DNA of 42,924 nt from an uncultured Gammaproteobacteria bacterium (GTDB taxonomy: Bacteria; Pseudomonadota; Gammaproteobacteria; Pseudomonadales; Pseudohongiellaceae): the NCBI GenBank assembly GCA_913054495.1, contig CAJXIY010000013.1, positions 1 to 42,924 on the forward strand. Direction: 5' to 3'. Below are positions 16,509 to 26,400 of this stretch, piece by piece (position 1 is the stretch's first letter; the number at the start of each line of letters is the position of its first letter). Under the pieces are notes generated by a model. That model made no database searches. It worked only from the letters and a program-made list of their open reading frames with translations, and was not told the DNA's origin. A program made the translations under genes and the position numbers.

Positions 16509-17348
16509 TCAGTGACTAAATGCATAGATTAAAAAATTGATGCCTATCTTGTAAGCCTCGTTGGTATATCTGGTGGGGTAGGCTTCATAAAATGTGTGCT
16601 CCCAGCCATCGCCCAAATCCGTATTGTAATTCGCCACCATCATGACCCGGCCGTCGTCATCGAGTACGGCATAGACCACGGGCGGATAGCTGGGATCGTC
16701 CAATTTCATGAAGCCACCATAATCCCAGGTCACCATGCGCCCGGGCACCTGGGCCAGTCGATCGATGTCAAAAAATATGTGAAAAATTTCATGACTGATG
16801 TCGAGCTCAACGATTTCCCGCTCAGGGAATATTTTTCCTATCTCCACAAACATGTCGTCCAGGTGGGGTTGCCCCCAGAAATCATCGACCAATACGAAGC
16901 CACCGCGAAACATGAATTCCCGCAATGCTTCAATCTCTTCCGGAGAAAAATTCGGCCCACTGTAAGAGGAGCCAATCGGTACTCTTTTCCAGTTCATGTA
17001 GAGAAATATGTTCTCATACAGGGCCGGGTCGGTGAGCTGGATATTGTGATGATTGCGGGGATTGGTATCGACGTAGGTATAGCGCTGCACACCCCGTAGA
17101 AAATTCTGATCCGCATCGGGATAATCTGTGTCCCACCAACCGCCACCACGACGACGACCAAAACCGCCGCCCCGACCACCACCATGATTGGTGTATTGAC
17201 CTCGCACCCAGGTAAATTCGGTGACGTCGGTGCCGTATAGTGACAGGCCCTCGTCGGAACCGAGCGGTAATACCTGCGCACCTAACATTGCGCTCGCCAT
17301 TAACAGGCAAGTCGCGAAGGCGGCTCTCAGAGTGGGGCTAGTTCGCAC
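16509..17348 (-). CDS. Exported DUF4159-family protein
   Basis: The protein has 279 residues. It starts with GTG at 17348, overlapping the end of the TPR-zincin gene by 11 bases, and has a signal peptide (LRAAFATCLLMASAMLGAQ). The DUF4159 features are a Tyr/Trp-rich opening (WWDTDYPDADQNFLRGVQRYT near 71-91), a GATase-like strand (LREFMFRGGFVLVDDFWG) and the late MVANYNTDLGDGWEH. A Gly/Arg-rich insert (GGGRGGGFGRRRGGG) precedes the conserved block. The protein is predicted to be periplasmic. DUF4159 proteins are regular companions of MoxR/DUF58/BatA clusters. No catalytic residues can be assigned. Confidence 0.82.
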   Translation of the reverse strand: MRTSPTLRAAFATCLLMASAMLGAQVLPLGSDEGLSLYGTDVTEFTWVRGQYTNHGGGRGGGFGRRRGGGWWDTDYPDADQNFLRGVQRYTYVDTNPRNHHNIQLTDPALYENIFLYMNWKRVPIGSSYSGPNFSPEEIEALREFMFRGGFVLVDDFWGQPHLDDMFVEIGKIFPEREIVELDISHEIFHIFFDIDRLAQVPGRMVTWDYGGFMKLDDPSYPPVVYAVLDDDGRVMMVANYNTDLGDGWEHTFYEAYPTRYTNEAYKIGINFLIYAFSH

Positions 17349-20103
17349 CTTTTACTTCTGCTCCATCGACTGACTGTAGCAATACTCGCTGCGCAGGTTG
17401 ATAGCTCGGCGCAATCTCCAGGGCACTGAGTACATTCTGCTTCGCTTCCAGGATCTGACCGTTCTTGAGATAGGCTTCGGCGAGCTTGGTTCGCGCTTCT
17501 ACCGGATCGTTGATATCCAGCTTCAGCAGGACTTCGTATTCGGTGACCGCCAGGGAGCTGTCATCTATGCGTTCGGCATAGCGGGCCTTCAGCTCATGCA
17601 CGCTGATGCGATAAGGATCTACCTGGATAGCACGATCGATATAATAGTCGGTGCGCTCCAGGTCGCCATCTTCGAGGGCAGCGACGGCGAGGATCATGGC
17701 CGAGTCATAGTCGTGCTGCAGATTCTGCAAGAGTATCTCTAACTGCCGCAGATGTGCCTCCCGGTTGCCCTCCTTCTCATATATCTGGGAGAGCACCAGA
17801 GCCGGACTCGGGTAGCCGGTGTAGCTGGGCAACAGTTCGTAGGCCCGATCCAGGTAAAACTTCGCCTCGGAAAGATCTTCTTCCTTGAACAGGACGACGC
17901 CCAATTGTAAATAAGCCTGGAAATCTCGCGGATGTTCCTCAATACGGGCTCGCATATGCTGCTTCAATGAGGCGTTATTGTATAGTTCGGCCAGGATCGC
18001 ACTGGAGTTTTCACGGATACCATGGCCGTGAGCCTCGCCTTCGTCGGGAACATCTTCCGTATCCACGAACACATTGATTTCTTCGACGCGGAGATCGATC
18101 CAGCGTCTAAAGCCGGCGTCGAACTGGGCAAGTGTCAACTCGAAAACCTCGGAAAAACGCGCGCTGTCGTCTTTTATGAGTCCATACTGCCATACCAGTT
18201 CCACCATCTTGTCGAAGCCATATTCGCGGTTGATATAGTCAACCACCAGGTAGGACTGAAAATAGGCGAAGCCAAGATCGGCGCTGTTGCGGGCTCCGGA
18301 AAATCCGGAATTGAGCTCAGCTATGGGCAGTAGTTTATCCTGCTGCGCCGCACGCACCAGATCCAGACCTTGACTCCGCCCCCAGTAGGGCCGACCCTCC
18401 TGTTCTTCCCACACAGAGATTCCTTCCGAGAACCAACGGGGCATGCGATTGTTGGTCATTTGCAGGGTGATCACATGGGCAAATTCATGCCAGACAATTT
18501 CCTGCCAGTTGGCGGAGAGTGTGTCCGGTGAGATCAGGGTGATGACCTTGCCAAAACAAATTCCTACCAGGGGCCCTATGTCAGGCAGACCGACGGAGCG
18601 AACCGCGAAGTCCTCTGAGTTTTCGAACACTTCGATGAGTATAGGACCCTCCGGCTCGAATCCATACTTGGCTGTCAGCGTGTCCCAGCCTTCTTCCAGC
18701 AGCGGCTCTAGATAAGGCCATAGGATGTCGGCATCGGACTCACTCATATGCACCTTGAAATGCTCACTCTCCAGCGTGCTGTACTGCGCCAGGGTGTCGA
18801 ACACCTTCAACAGGTTTGAGGTCATCACGTTAAAGGGGTCGTTCTCGAAGCTGATCTCTAGGTTGACCTTACCCTCTTCCTCTTCGCCCAGCCGAATCAG
18901 GTTACTGCCAAGCAGTGTGTAAGCCTGCCAGTATTGAGGATCTGCCTGCAGTGCCGCCCTCGCATATTCCACCGCCTCGACGAAGCGGTAGTTGTTGCCG
19001 AAGGAGTCGGCGACATTGCCCAGAAACACGGCGTTACCAGGGCTGAAGGCCTCCACCTGGGCGAGCCTGGCGGCGTAGTCGTCCAATCTTTCTTCGAGCG
19101 CGGCCTGCGAAGCCAGGACACTGAGGGTCTTAAGAGATTCAGGGTTGAGTGCCAACACCTTGCTGAAATAGTCCTGCGCCTCGTCATCGCGACCATTGGC
19201 CAGGAGCAACTGGCCATAGGTTTCCATCGCCGGCACAGAGTTTGGATTGATCGCCAGGGCACGTTGCAGCGCGCGTTCGTCACCGACGACGTTGGCGATT
19301 CCAACCAGCGCACCGGTGTAACGGCTGTTGATGTCCAGGGCGTCCTGATAGGACCGCTCCGCGTCCGCGGCATTGTATTTTTCCAGAAACAAATCCCCCC
19401 ACAGCACATGAGCCTCGAGGTTATTCGGATTGGATCGGGTTGCCTCATTGAACAGACTATTGGCATCGTGAAAACTGCCCATCAACCAACTCGCCAGGGC
19501 CACCATGGCCACATCTTCAGAGGCGAAGACGAGGCCATCGTTATAACGTTGTACTGCCCGATCCAGCACCTCGTATGCGGCATCTCTCTGGCCGACAAAT
19601 TTTAACAAAGATCCATACTGAACCAGGCTGCGAACCGGCGGCTCGAAGAGTTCATCCACAAGCATACGCAATATTTCCAGGGCTTCCCCGGACAAACCAA
19701 TCGCTCTCTTTACTTCCGCCAATTGCGTGCTGATCAGGGGCTTGGATGCATAATCACCGTCTTCAATAGCCGACTCGCAAATGCGGATTGCCTCGACATA
19801 GTTGCCCATCATCGCGTAGGCCTTGCTCGCCCCCACTATGCCCTCGTTACGATCCAGCCCATCTGCCATCTGGAAGACATCGCTGGCGGCCGCATAGGAA
19901 CCGGTCAACATTAATTGCTCAGCGCGGAACAACGGGGTCTCGCCAGTATTCGTCTGCGGGCTTGGCACAGCCTGAGCGCCATTAGTAGCCTGACCGCCCA
20001 AGGGAAACTGTGCGAATCCGCCAGCACTTAGCGAGGTCAGTAGCAGCACCACGGCAAAACGCCTTGCCAGTGGCTTCAAGGTATTACTGTTCGACTTGTT
20101 CAT
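17338..20103 (-). CDS. Exported TPR protein with zincin (HExxH, peptidase-MA-like) domain
   Basis: I chose the ATG at 20103 (921 residues), which has AGGA about 7 bases upstream; the longer reading would need an ATC start. A signal peptide (RRFAVVLLLTSLSAGGFAQ) is followed by TPR-like helix pairs over about residues 55-440, with the motif A-x-NPNS-x-PAMETYGQLLLANGRDDEA. A metalloprotease-like domain spans about 450-660: HEFAH at 539-543 and WFSEG at 557-561, whose Glu is the expected third zinc ligand in gluzincins. More TPRs (about 700-910) complete the protein. It is likely periplasmic, and all three expected zinc ligands are present, so it may be active. It overlaps the pseudo-caspase gene by 20 bases. 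Confidence 0.82.
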   Translation of the reverse strand: MNKSNSNTLKPLARRFAVVLLLTSLSAGGFAQFPLGGQATNGAQAVPSPQTNTGETPLFRAEQLMLTGSYAAASDVFQMADGLDRNEGIVGASKAYAMMGNYVEAIRICESAIEDGDYASKPLISTQLAEVKRAIGLSGEALEILRMLVDELFEPPVRSLVQYGSLLKFVGQRDAAYEVLDRAVQRYNDGLVFASEDVAMVALASWLMGSFHDANSLFNEATRSNPNNLEAHVLWGDLFLEKYNAADAERSYQDALDINSRYTGALVGIANVVGDERALQRALAINPNSVPAMETYGQLLLANGRDDEAQDYFSKVLALNPESLKTLSVLASQAALEERLDDYAARLAQVEAFSPGNAVFLGNVADSFGNNYRFVEAVEYARAALQADPQYWQAYTLLGSNLIRLGEEEEGKVNLEISFENDPFNVMTSNLLKVFDTLAQYSTLESEHFKVHMSESDADILWPYLEPLLEEGWDTLTAKYGFEPEGPILIEVFENSEDFAVRSVGLPDIGPLVGICFGKVITLISPDTLSANWQEIVWHEFAHVITLQMTNNRMPRWFSEGISVWEEQEGRPYWGRSQGLDLVRAAQQDKLLPIAELNSGFSGARNSADLGFAYFQSYLVVDYINREYGFDKMVELVWQYGLIKDDSARFSEVFELTLAQFDAGFRRWIDLRVEEINVFVDTEDVPDEGEAHGHGIRENSSAILAELYNNASLKQHMRARIEEHPRDFQAYLQLGVVLFKEEDLSEAKFYLDRAYELLPSYTGYPSPALVLSQIYEKEGNREAHLRQLEILLQNLQHDYDSAMILAVAALEDGDLERTDYYIDRAIQVDPYRISVHELKARYAERIDDSSLAVTEYEVLLKLDINDPVEARTKLAEAYLKNGQILEAKQNVLSALEIAPSYQPAQRVLLQSVDGAEVKGAN

Positions 20104-21166
20104 TGAATCGTCCTGTTGTACGGGCCAGATCAACCAGCAGTTCTTCCATCTGCTGCCAGTAATCGGCCTCCAGAAAGTCCGCCTTTCGACCGCGCAATAT
20201 AAACACAGAACGCTCGATTTGCTGCATTCTGGATTTTAGTCTTACTGCCGCCTCGGATAGGCCTGCGTTACTGTCAATCAAGGTATCGATGAAGGCAATC
20301 TCGGCCAGCCTGCCATCGGCCTCCTCTACGGTGGGATTCAATGAGAACAGGGAATCGCCGTTGTCATCCAGTCCCGCGTGTTCGGCGGCTAATCTGCCTT
20401 GCTCCTCATACCACTGGGCTACACTATTTCTTGCGTAATTGAATGCTTCCAGCATCGACACCCGATTGTTCTTGTCCCGATCGCCATTGCGACTATCGAG
20501 CGCCTCGATGAAATAACGGGAAAATATGGGATCATACTTTTCTGAAGATGACCGCGTCGATGAAATAACCACCCTGCCCTCGCTGGACAAGGCCGCAGAA
20601 AATCCATAGCTGGCGCTGGTGGTATTAACGATGACCATATCCTGTTGCTCGAACTGATTCAGAAGTTCTGCAAATTCCCCACCGGTCAAATCCGGTCCAA
20701 CGATATTGAACTTCGCTTCTTCTTCGGCACCGGAACCATGGCCTATCAAGAACAGGATTATCTGATCTCCAATTTTGACGCGGGACTTCAGGGCTGCAAA
20801 CTGTTGCTCTATGCCTTCGCGATCGCAGGCGGCATCTACCCGTTCTCCTCCGGGCCCATCGATCTCACCGCGATCATAGAGCAGAGTAATGGTGTCTGAG
20901 TCGTAACCATAGTCTCTTGCCAGGATGTCATAGAGCGAGAGTGCCCATTGTCTGAATCGCGAGCGGTTGGTATCGCCTACTGCAGGGCCTGCCAGTATCA
21001 CCCCATACTTGTTGGAATCCGGTCGGTCGAGAAAGAAATTGGACGCTGCGCTCGGAGCCGTATCCTGGGCCTTGACACTGTGGCCCGGTAGCACCAGAAA
21101 CAGCGCCGCGACCAACAGGCTGCGATGAAGCAATAAAATTCTGTTGGTGATATCGTTTGCAATCAT
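20084..21166 (-). CDS. Exported legumain/caspase-fold (C13-like) protein lacking the catalytic Cys
   Basis: I chose the ATG at 21166, three bases past the stop of the upstream gene (360 residues). A hydrophobic signal segment (LLLHRSLLVAALFLVLPGHSVKAQ) targets it to the periplasm. The caspase/legumain order is visible: a first strand NKYGVILAGPAV, then DQIILFLIGHGSG with the catalytic His (about 143), then DMVIVNTTSASYGFSAAL (about 177-194), where active members have Cys after the Ala/Asp. Here the site is Ser, so it is probably not a cysteine protease. A D-x-D-x-N loop (DSRNGDRDKNNRVSMLEAF) resembles a calcium-binding turn. The C-terminal 70 residues are helical. Confidence 0.72.
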   Translation of the reverse strand: MIANDITNRILLLHRSLLVAALFLVLPGHSVKAQDTAPSAASNFFLDRPDSNKYGVILAGPAVGDTNRSRFRQWALSLYDILARDYGYDSDTITLLYDRGEIDGPGGERVDAACDREGIEQQFAALKSRVKIGDQIILFLIGHGSGAEEEAKFNIVGPDLTGGEFAELLNQFEQQDMVIVNTTSASYGFSAALSSEGRVVISSTRSSSEKYDPIFSRYFIEALDSRNGDRDKNNRVSMLEAFNYARNSVAQWYEEQGRLAAEHAGLDDNGDSLFSLNPTVEEADGRLAEIAFIDTLIDSNAGLSEAAVRLKSRMQQIERSVFILRGRKADFLEADYWQQMEELLVDLARTTGRFNEQVEQ

Positions 21167-21168
21167 GT

Positions 21169-23472
21169 CTAGGATAATCCTTTCATCCTGCGCGCTATCC
21201 AGTCGAGACATAGCAACAGAATCAACAGGGCCAATAGCCAGGGCTGGTCCCAGAGGTCGATCTGTACTTCTCGGGAATAGGCATTCGGTGTGAATTCGAT
21301 GGCATCCACCATGGCGCCAACACCGGATAGCTTGAAATAACGGCCCCCGCTGGCCTGCGCTATGCGCGTAAGCAGCCCGCTATCCAGTTCGGCATTGGTG
21401 TACTCACGCAGCGACGGCGTCACCACGAAGGCCGCTCGTTTTTCGGAGCTGTCGGCGGCGGCATTACCCGCCGCACTGGCTACATCGATCAGCAGACTGT
21501 GCACGCCTTCAGCTTCGACGATGAAACTGGCACGATAGACGCCGTCCTGCTCGATATCCCACTCCATCGGCGAATCCATGAGCTGCTCCAGCGGATCCGT
21601 GGTCTGCATCCACAGGGTGGCATCATTGTCTGCTTCATACTCGTCGTTCAATACCGTTACGGTGACATTCACTTCGTCACCAACATTATAAAATTCACGG
21701 TCAAAATCTATGCTGATGCGCTCCGGTGCGGACACGGCTAACCAACGTAATAATTGCCGCCATAGTATTTCATGGGACTGGTCTGCCGAAGGCAACATCA
21801 TTTGCCAGCGCCAGCTACTGGCCGTGGTGAATGACACACTGCGACCACTGCCGTAGCGCTGCGAAGCCAGAATAGGCAAGGCTTGATTCTGGTACTGCAG
21901 CGAGGGGTGTTCCATCAGGATTGTGGCGCCGGGCTTGACACGACCGGTCACATAAATTCCCTGCAATTCGGGTAGCAGACGCCACATTGCTAGATTTTCT
22001 GAATCTTCACTCGCGAGCCGCAGTAAGGGGGAAAATTCACCGTTGTTTGTCAAACGGGGAAAAAATAACTCACCGGTAGGGTGTCGACCCCTGCGAATAC
22101 CGCCACGCAGATGGCTGGGCAGAAAATTTTCTTCGACCAGAGTGATGGGGAGAATATCCGCTATTGGCGAGCCAATGAATTCCTCGTCCACCATGCCACT
22201 CATCAGAAATCCGCCGCCACGCTCCGCCACAAAGTCTTCAATCATCTGCAATTGATCGGAGTCGAAGAAGTTTTTCTCCACATCGCCGAGAATAATTGCC
22301 TCATATTGATACAGTGTTTCTTTGTCCCTGGGGAATCCTCCGCTGAGTTCCGTAGGCGACTCGATCCCCTGCCGGTAGTATTTTTCCGGCCCGGTTTGTA
22401 AATAAGTAGCCAGCCTCAGCGAGTTATCACCTTCCAGTGCCCGTCGAATAAATTTGTATTCATTACGCGGGTGGCCTTCAATATAGAGAATGTCGAGTGG
22501 CGGCTTTTCGGTATTGTCCACCAGAAAACTATAGCTGTTGTTTTCGTTAATGATCTCGTCAAATTGCAGTTCAACATTCAAATCGTAAACAATTAATTCC
22601 TGTCTCTCGGGTGTCAGTTCCAAATCGAAGCGCCGGGTGATACCTTCCCCGCCCATGATCACGGTTTTACTCGCAATCCGGGTGTCGCCATCCATTATGG
22701 ATAGCTCAACCTCCTGTCCCTCGTAGCCATGATGCAGGATGGCTACCTGGACATTAAATAACGAACCTTCCAGAACGGTCTTGGCCGCGCTAACATCGAC
22801 TATGCCGATGTCTTGAGGAATCTCTTCCTGCCCCACACCAATAGCAAAGATCGGTATCTGCCGGGCGCCAAAGTCTTGCGCCACAATTACCGGATCACTA
22901 TCGCTGTTATCGGCGCCATCACTGATAAGCAAGATACCACCCAGTGGCAGTCCGTTTAATTGATCGCTGACATATCGCAGCGCCTGGGCGATCGACGAGG
23001 CGGTGCCTGCCTCACTCAAATCATCGGTGCCGGCGATGCGTTGAGTCTGTTTGTCAAATCGAAAACTGCGTATCTGAAAAGAATCTGACAACTCTTCCAA
23101 TAAGCTGTCGTTCAAGATCTGTCCCTCGACGGCGGCATGACGTGAGAGCCCACCCTCCATGTCCTCGATAGACATACTCTGGGAGTCGTCTATGAGCACG
23201 CCCAGGTAGGTCTCCTGTGGTGACACCTGTAGGATGGTGATTACCGGTCGCAGCAGGCAAAACAGCAGCAACAGCAACACACTGGAGCGCACCGCGATGA
23301 GGCAGGTCTTCCATCCCCTGGTGAGTGGTCTGGTGGTCTTCAGATAGGTGAGCCAGACGCAGAAAATAATCAACACCACGAGCAGGGCAAATAGCCATAG
23401 GCTGATGCCGTAAGCAAAGCTGAGTGTGCCTTCTTGAAGTGCGCTGAGGAGCTTAGGTTCAGTGTATTGCAT
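21169..23472 (-). CDS. Membrane vWA protein with GATase-like domain
   Basis: The protein has 767 residues. Two N-terminal TMs (about 22-42 and 60-80) precede a vWA domain with an intact DDSQS metal-site motif (95-99) and GGILLISDGADN. Beta-sandwich segments follow, then a class-I glutamine-amidotransferase-like region (LDILYIEGHPRNEYKFIRRA, and later FVAERGGGFLMSG) without the catalytic triad being evident. The C-terminal TM is WLLALLILLLCLDWI. This layout matches large membrane proteins found with MoxR/BatA operons. It begins 2 bases after the DUF4175 stop and ends 3 bases before the pseudo-caspase start. It is a second membrane vWA partner besides the BatA-like protein. Confidence 0.82.
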   Translation of the reverse strand: MQYTEPKLLSALQEGTLSFAYGISLWLFALLVVLIIFCVWLTYLKTTRPLTRGWKTCLIAVRSSVLLLLLFCLLRPVITILQVSPQETYLGVLIDDSQSMSIEDMEGGLSRHAAVEGQILNDSLLEELSDSFQIRSFRFDKQTQRIAGTDDLSEAGTASSIAQALRYVSDQLNGLPLGGILLISDGADNSDSDPVIVAQDFGARQIPIFAIGVGQEEIPQDIGIVDVSAAKTVLEGSLFNVQVAILHHGYEGQEVELSIMDGDTRIASKTVIMGGEGITRRFDLELTPERQELIVYDLNVELQFDEIINENNSYSFLVDNTEKPPLDILYIEGHPRNEYKFIRRALEGDNSLRLATYLQTGPEKYYRQGIESPTELSGGFPRDKETLYQYEAIILGDVEKNFFDSDQLQMIEDFVAERGGGFLMSGMVDEEFIGSPIADILPITLVEENFLPSHLRGGIRRGRHPTGELFFPRLTNNGEFSPLLRLASEDSENLAMWRLLPELQGIYVTGRVKPGATILMEHPSLQYQNQALPILASQRYGSGRSVSFTTASSWRWQMMLPSADQSHEILWRQLLRWLAVSAPERISIDFDREFYNVGDEVNVTVTVLNDEYEADNDATLWMQTTDPLEQLMDSPMEWDIEQDGVYRASFIVEAEGVHSLLIDVASAAGNAAADSSEKRAAFVVTPSLREYTNAELDSGLLTRIAQASGGRYFKLSGVGAMVDAIEFTPNAYSREVQIDLWDQPWLLALLILLLCLDWIARRMKGLS

Positions 23473-23474
23473 TG

Positions 23475-26400
23475 CTACTGGGCCGAATTAGCTGACCCCG
23501 GGATCTCTGACAATACGCGATAATATATTTCAACGAGGCCTCGATACTCATCGGGAATATCCTCATCAACGGTGGCGTAGAGCTTATTGTTGATCGTGTC
23601 CAGTTCCGCCTGCGCGCGTAACGCACCCTCGAGTTCAAGAATGGGTTGGAGTAATTGTCGGAATAGCTCGGGCTGGCTTAGAAAATCTTCGATGTCCTTC
23701 TGGGTCAGCTGCTGGAGAATCGAACGCGCATTGCCGATGGGGGAATTGTTGCCGGAGGTGTCGATGCTGCCACCTCTGCCGACACGGTCGCTGGTATTCC
23801 CGCGCGCACCGCCAATCTGTTGACGACCACCACCACCTGCCTGACCCGGTTGACCCTGCTGGCCGGGTTGACCCGGGGCCTGCGCCTGCTGTTGCAGCTG
23901 CTGGGTTAACTGTTCTGCTAGTTGCTGGGTACGCTCCAGTTGCTCGCGCATTTCTCGAATCGATGAGGTGCCTGCACCCGCTTGTGCGCCGGCTTCTTTG
24001 AACGCCAGCGCCTGTTGTTGAAGTTCTTCAATTTGCTCGCGCAGCAATTCGGCGGCGGCGGCGACCTGTTGCAATTGGCTGGACCGAGAACCGCTCTGCG
24101 CTGGATTCAGTGCCGCCAGGGATTGCGCAAATTCCTCGATCTGAGCCTCCAATTCCCGCTCGATGTCCACGGCAAGATTAACCATGCCATTGCGTAGCAC
24201 CCGATTACTGGTTTGCATTTCTTCGCGTATCGGCCGCAATTCTCTGGATGCGGCCTGGGCCTGGGACATGAGCCGCTGATCATCGTTGTCGCCGCGAGCA
24301 ATAATGGCGCGCAACATATCTTCGATCTCACCCAGAGACCGCTGTTGCTGTTGCTGCGCTTCCACCAGTGCCTGCATGGACTCGCCGTCGCGGACCGCCC
24401 GTCGGGTTTGGCCTAGTCCTTGCTCACGCGTGGCCCGCTGCAACGCATCCTGCAACTCTCTTTGCTCCTGTAGTAATTGCCGGCCCCGTTGCCCCAGATT
24501 CTGCGCCAACTGGTTAACGGAGTTATCGGAACGTTGGTTCAATTCCCGTTGCTGTTCCCGCAAATTATCCAGCGCTTTCTGAGATCTTGCTGCCGCCATC
24601 GCCGCGGTTTCACTGCGTGCTGCTTCCTGCATCTGTTGCGCCGCTCGTTGCAATGGGGTTTGCTGCGCTTGTTGAGATGATTGCTGGCCACCGCTGGCGG
24701 CGGAGCTACTGGATGAATGGCTCTGAGATTGAGACTGGGATTGCGACTGACTGCGGGCGCGTTGTTGACCCCTGCTCATCTGCTGTGCCAGCTGCGCGAC
24801 CTCCTGACTGAGTTGCTCCTGCTGGCGCATTAGACGCTCCAGTTCACGTCGCTTCTGTTCTTCCGTCATTTGTTCTTCACGGCGAGCGAGATTGCGTTGC
24901 GCCCGGGTCAGACCTTCCTGGCGCCGTGCCAATTCTTCCAACTTGTTCGCCTCTTCGGTCTCTTGCTGAGACTGACCACCTCGACTCGCCGTTGTTTCAT
25001 ATCGATTTTCCAGTTGCCCCAATTCCATCTCGAACAACTCGCGCAAGTCCTCCCGCTCCTGCCGGGCACCGCCGCCACCGCCGCCACCACCTTGCTGCAT
25101 ACTGATATCGGTACGATTAATACTGGCTTCGGCTTTGAGAATGAATTGCAGCGCTAACTGCTCCGGCTTCAAGGCGCTGGTAATTTGTTCCTTATCCAAT
25201 TCCTGTGCAGCCAGATTCATCTGTTCGATCGCGAGGGACAGATTTTCAACCGCAGAGTCATAGGTATCGTCGGAAAAACTCAGCCGCTCCGCCAGCCTAT
25301 CGATGGACTGGCGCGCGCGCCCGGTTGCTTCGCGTTGGGATTCTGAAATAATCTCGGCATCGGCGACAAACTCGGCAACTGACACCTTGCTCTGACGGTT
25401 CTTCAGTTTCCAGGTCGCCGCGATAATGTCTTTTTGCACGCTGACCAGGGCGCTGCTGTCGCCTCCTTGTCCACCACCGGCTCCCTGCCCACCACTCATG
25501 CCGGCGGCACGACGAAACTCCTGATCCGTGGGGATCACCTGCAGAAAATAAATATCAGAAATCACTTCATTAGGCCCGCGCAGGTCATTGTTGTCGGCCA
25601 GGGTCAGGTAATAGGTGACAAAATCCCCCGGCTCTACCTCCAAGTCTTCCATGTAGATCAATTCATTGCCGGTTACCTCTTGCATATTTGCTTGCGGCAG
25701 AAAATTAACCTCGACCTCGTCGGCCCCGACCACAGAATAATTCAAGGTGAAGCTGCTCAGCCCATAGTCATCGCTGGCATCGATCTCCAACACCACTTCC
25801 TCCAGCGGCATCACGTCCCGATCCCGACCGGGTCGCTTCAAGGTTAACTCCGGCGGCGTATCTACAATCGCCCGAATAAAATAATCCAGTGGATTCTTAC
25901 TCTCCATCGCGGCAAGGTCTGTAGCCAAGATTCGATAGACTCCGTTCTGAGTCACGGTAAAACTGGCGCGGCCTATATTGCCCTCGATTTCCATCTGCAG
26001 GGGGACATAGGGCGCAGGTAATTCAATCTCGTCTGCCTCGGCACTATAGCTTTCATCGAACTCCACGTTCGCCACCGCGATGGGCTTGTTAAAGGTCACG
26101 ATGAGTTCAACTTCTGTCCCTTCCGGCACCACCATATCGCCACTATCTTCTTCCAGAATATCCTCGAATCCGGTGTATTCCGGATAGTCGTAAGCGAGAT
26201 CGATCTGTTGGATTTGGGGCAGGTCGAACAGGCTGATACGGTACTGCGTGGAATTCTGTTCGCCACGCTCGTTGAAGGTTACATAATAGGTCGTGTCTTC
26301 TTGCAGGGAAGGAATGTAGTAACTATAGGTGGCACTGTCACTGCCGCTGCCGTCTCGCGACATGGACAGGTCACGCCAGTTCACGTTGTCGGTCTGGGTG

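Noticed and set aside
18934-19605. 223-residue plus-strand ORF
   Set aside because: It is antisense to the TPR-zincin gene and is explained by that gene's codon bias.
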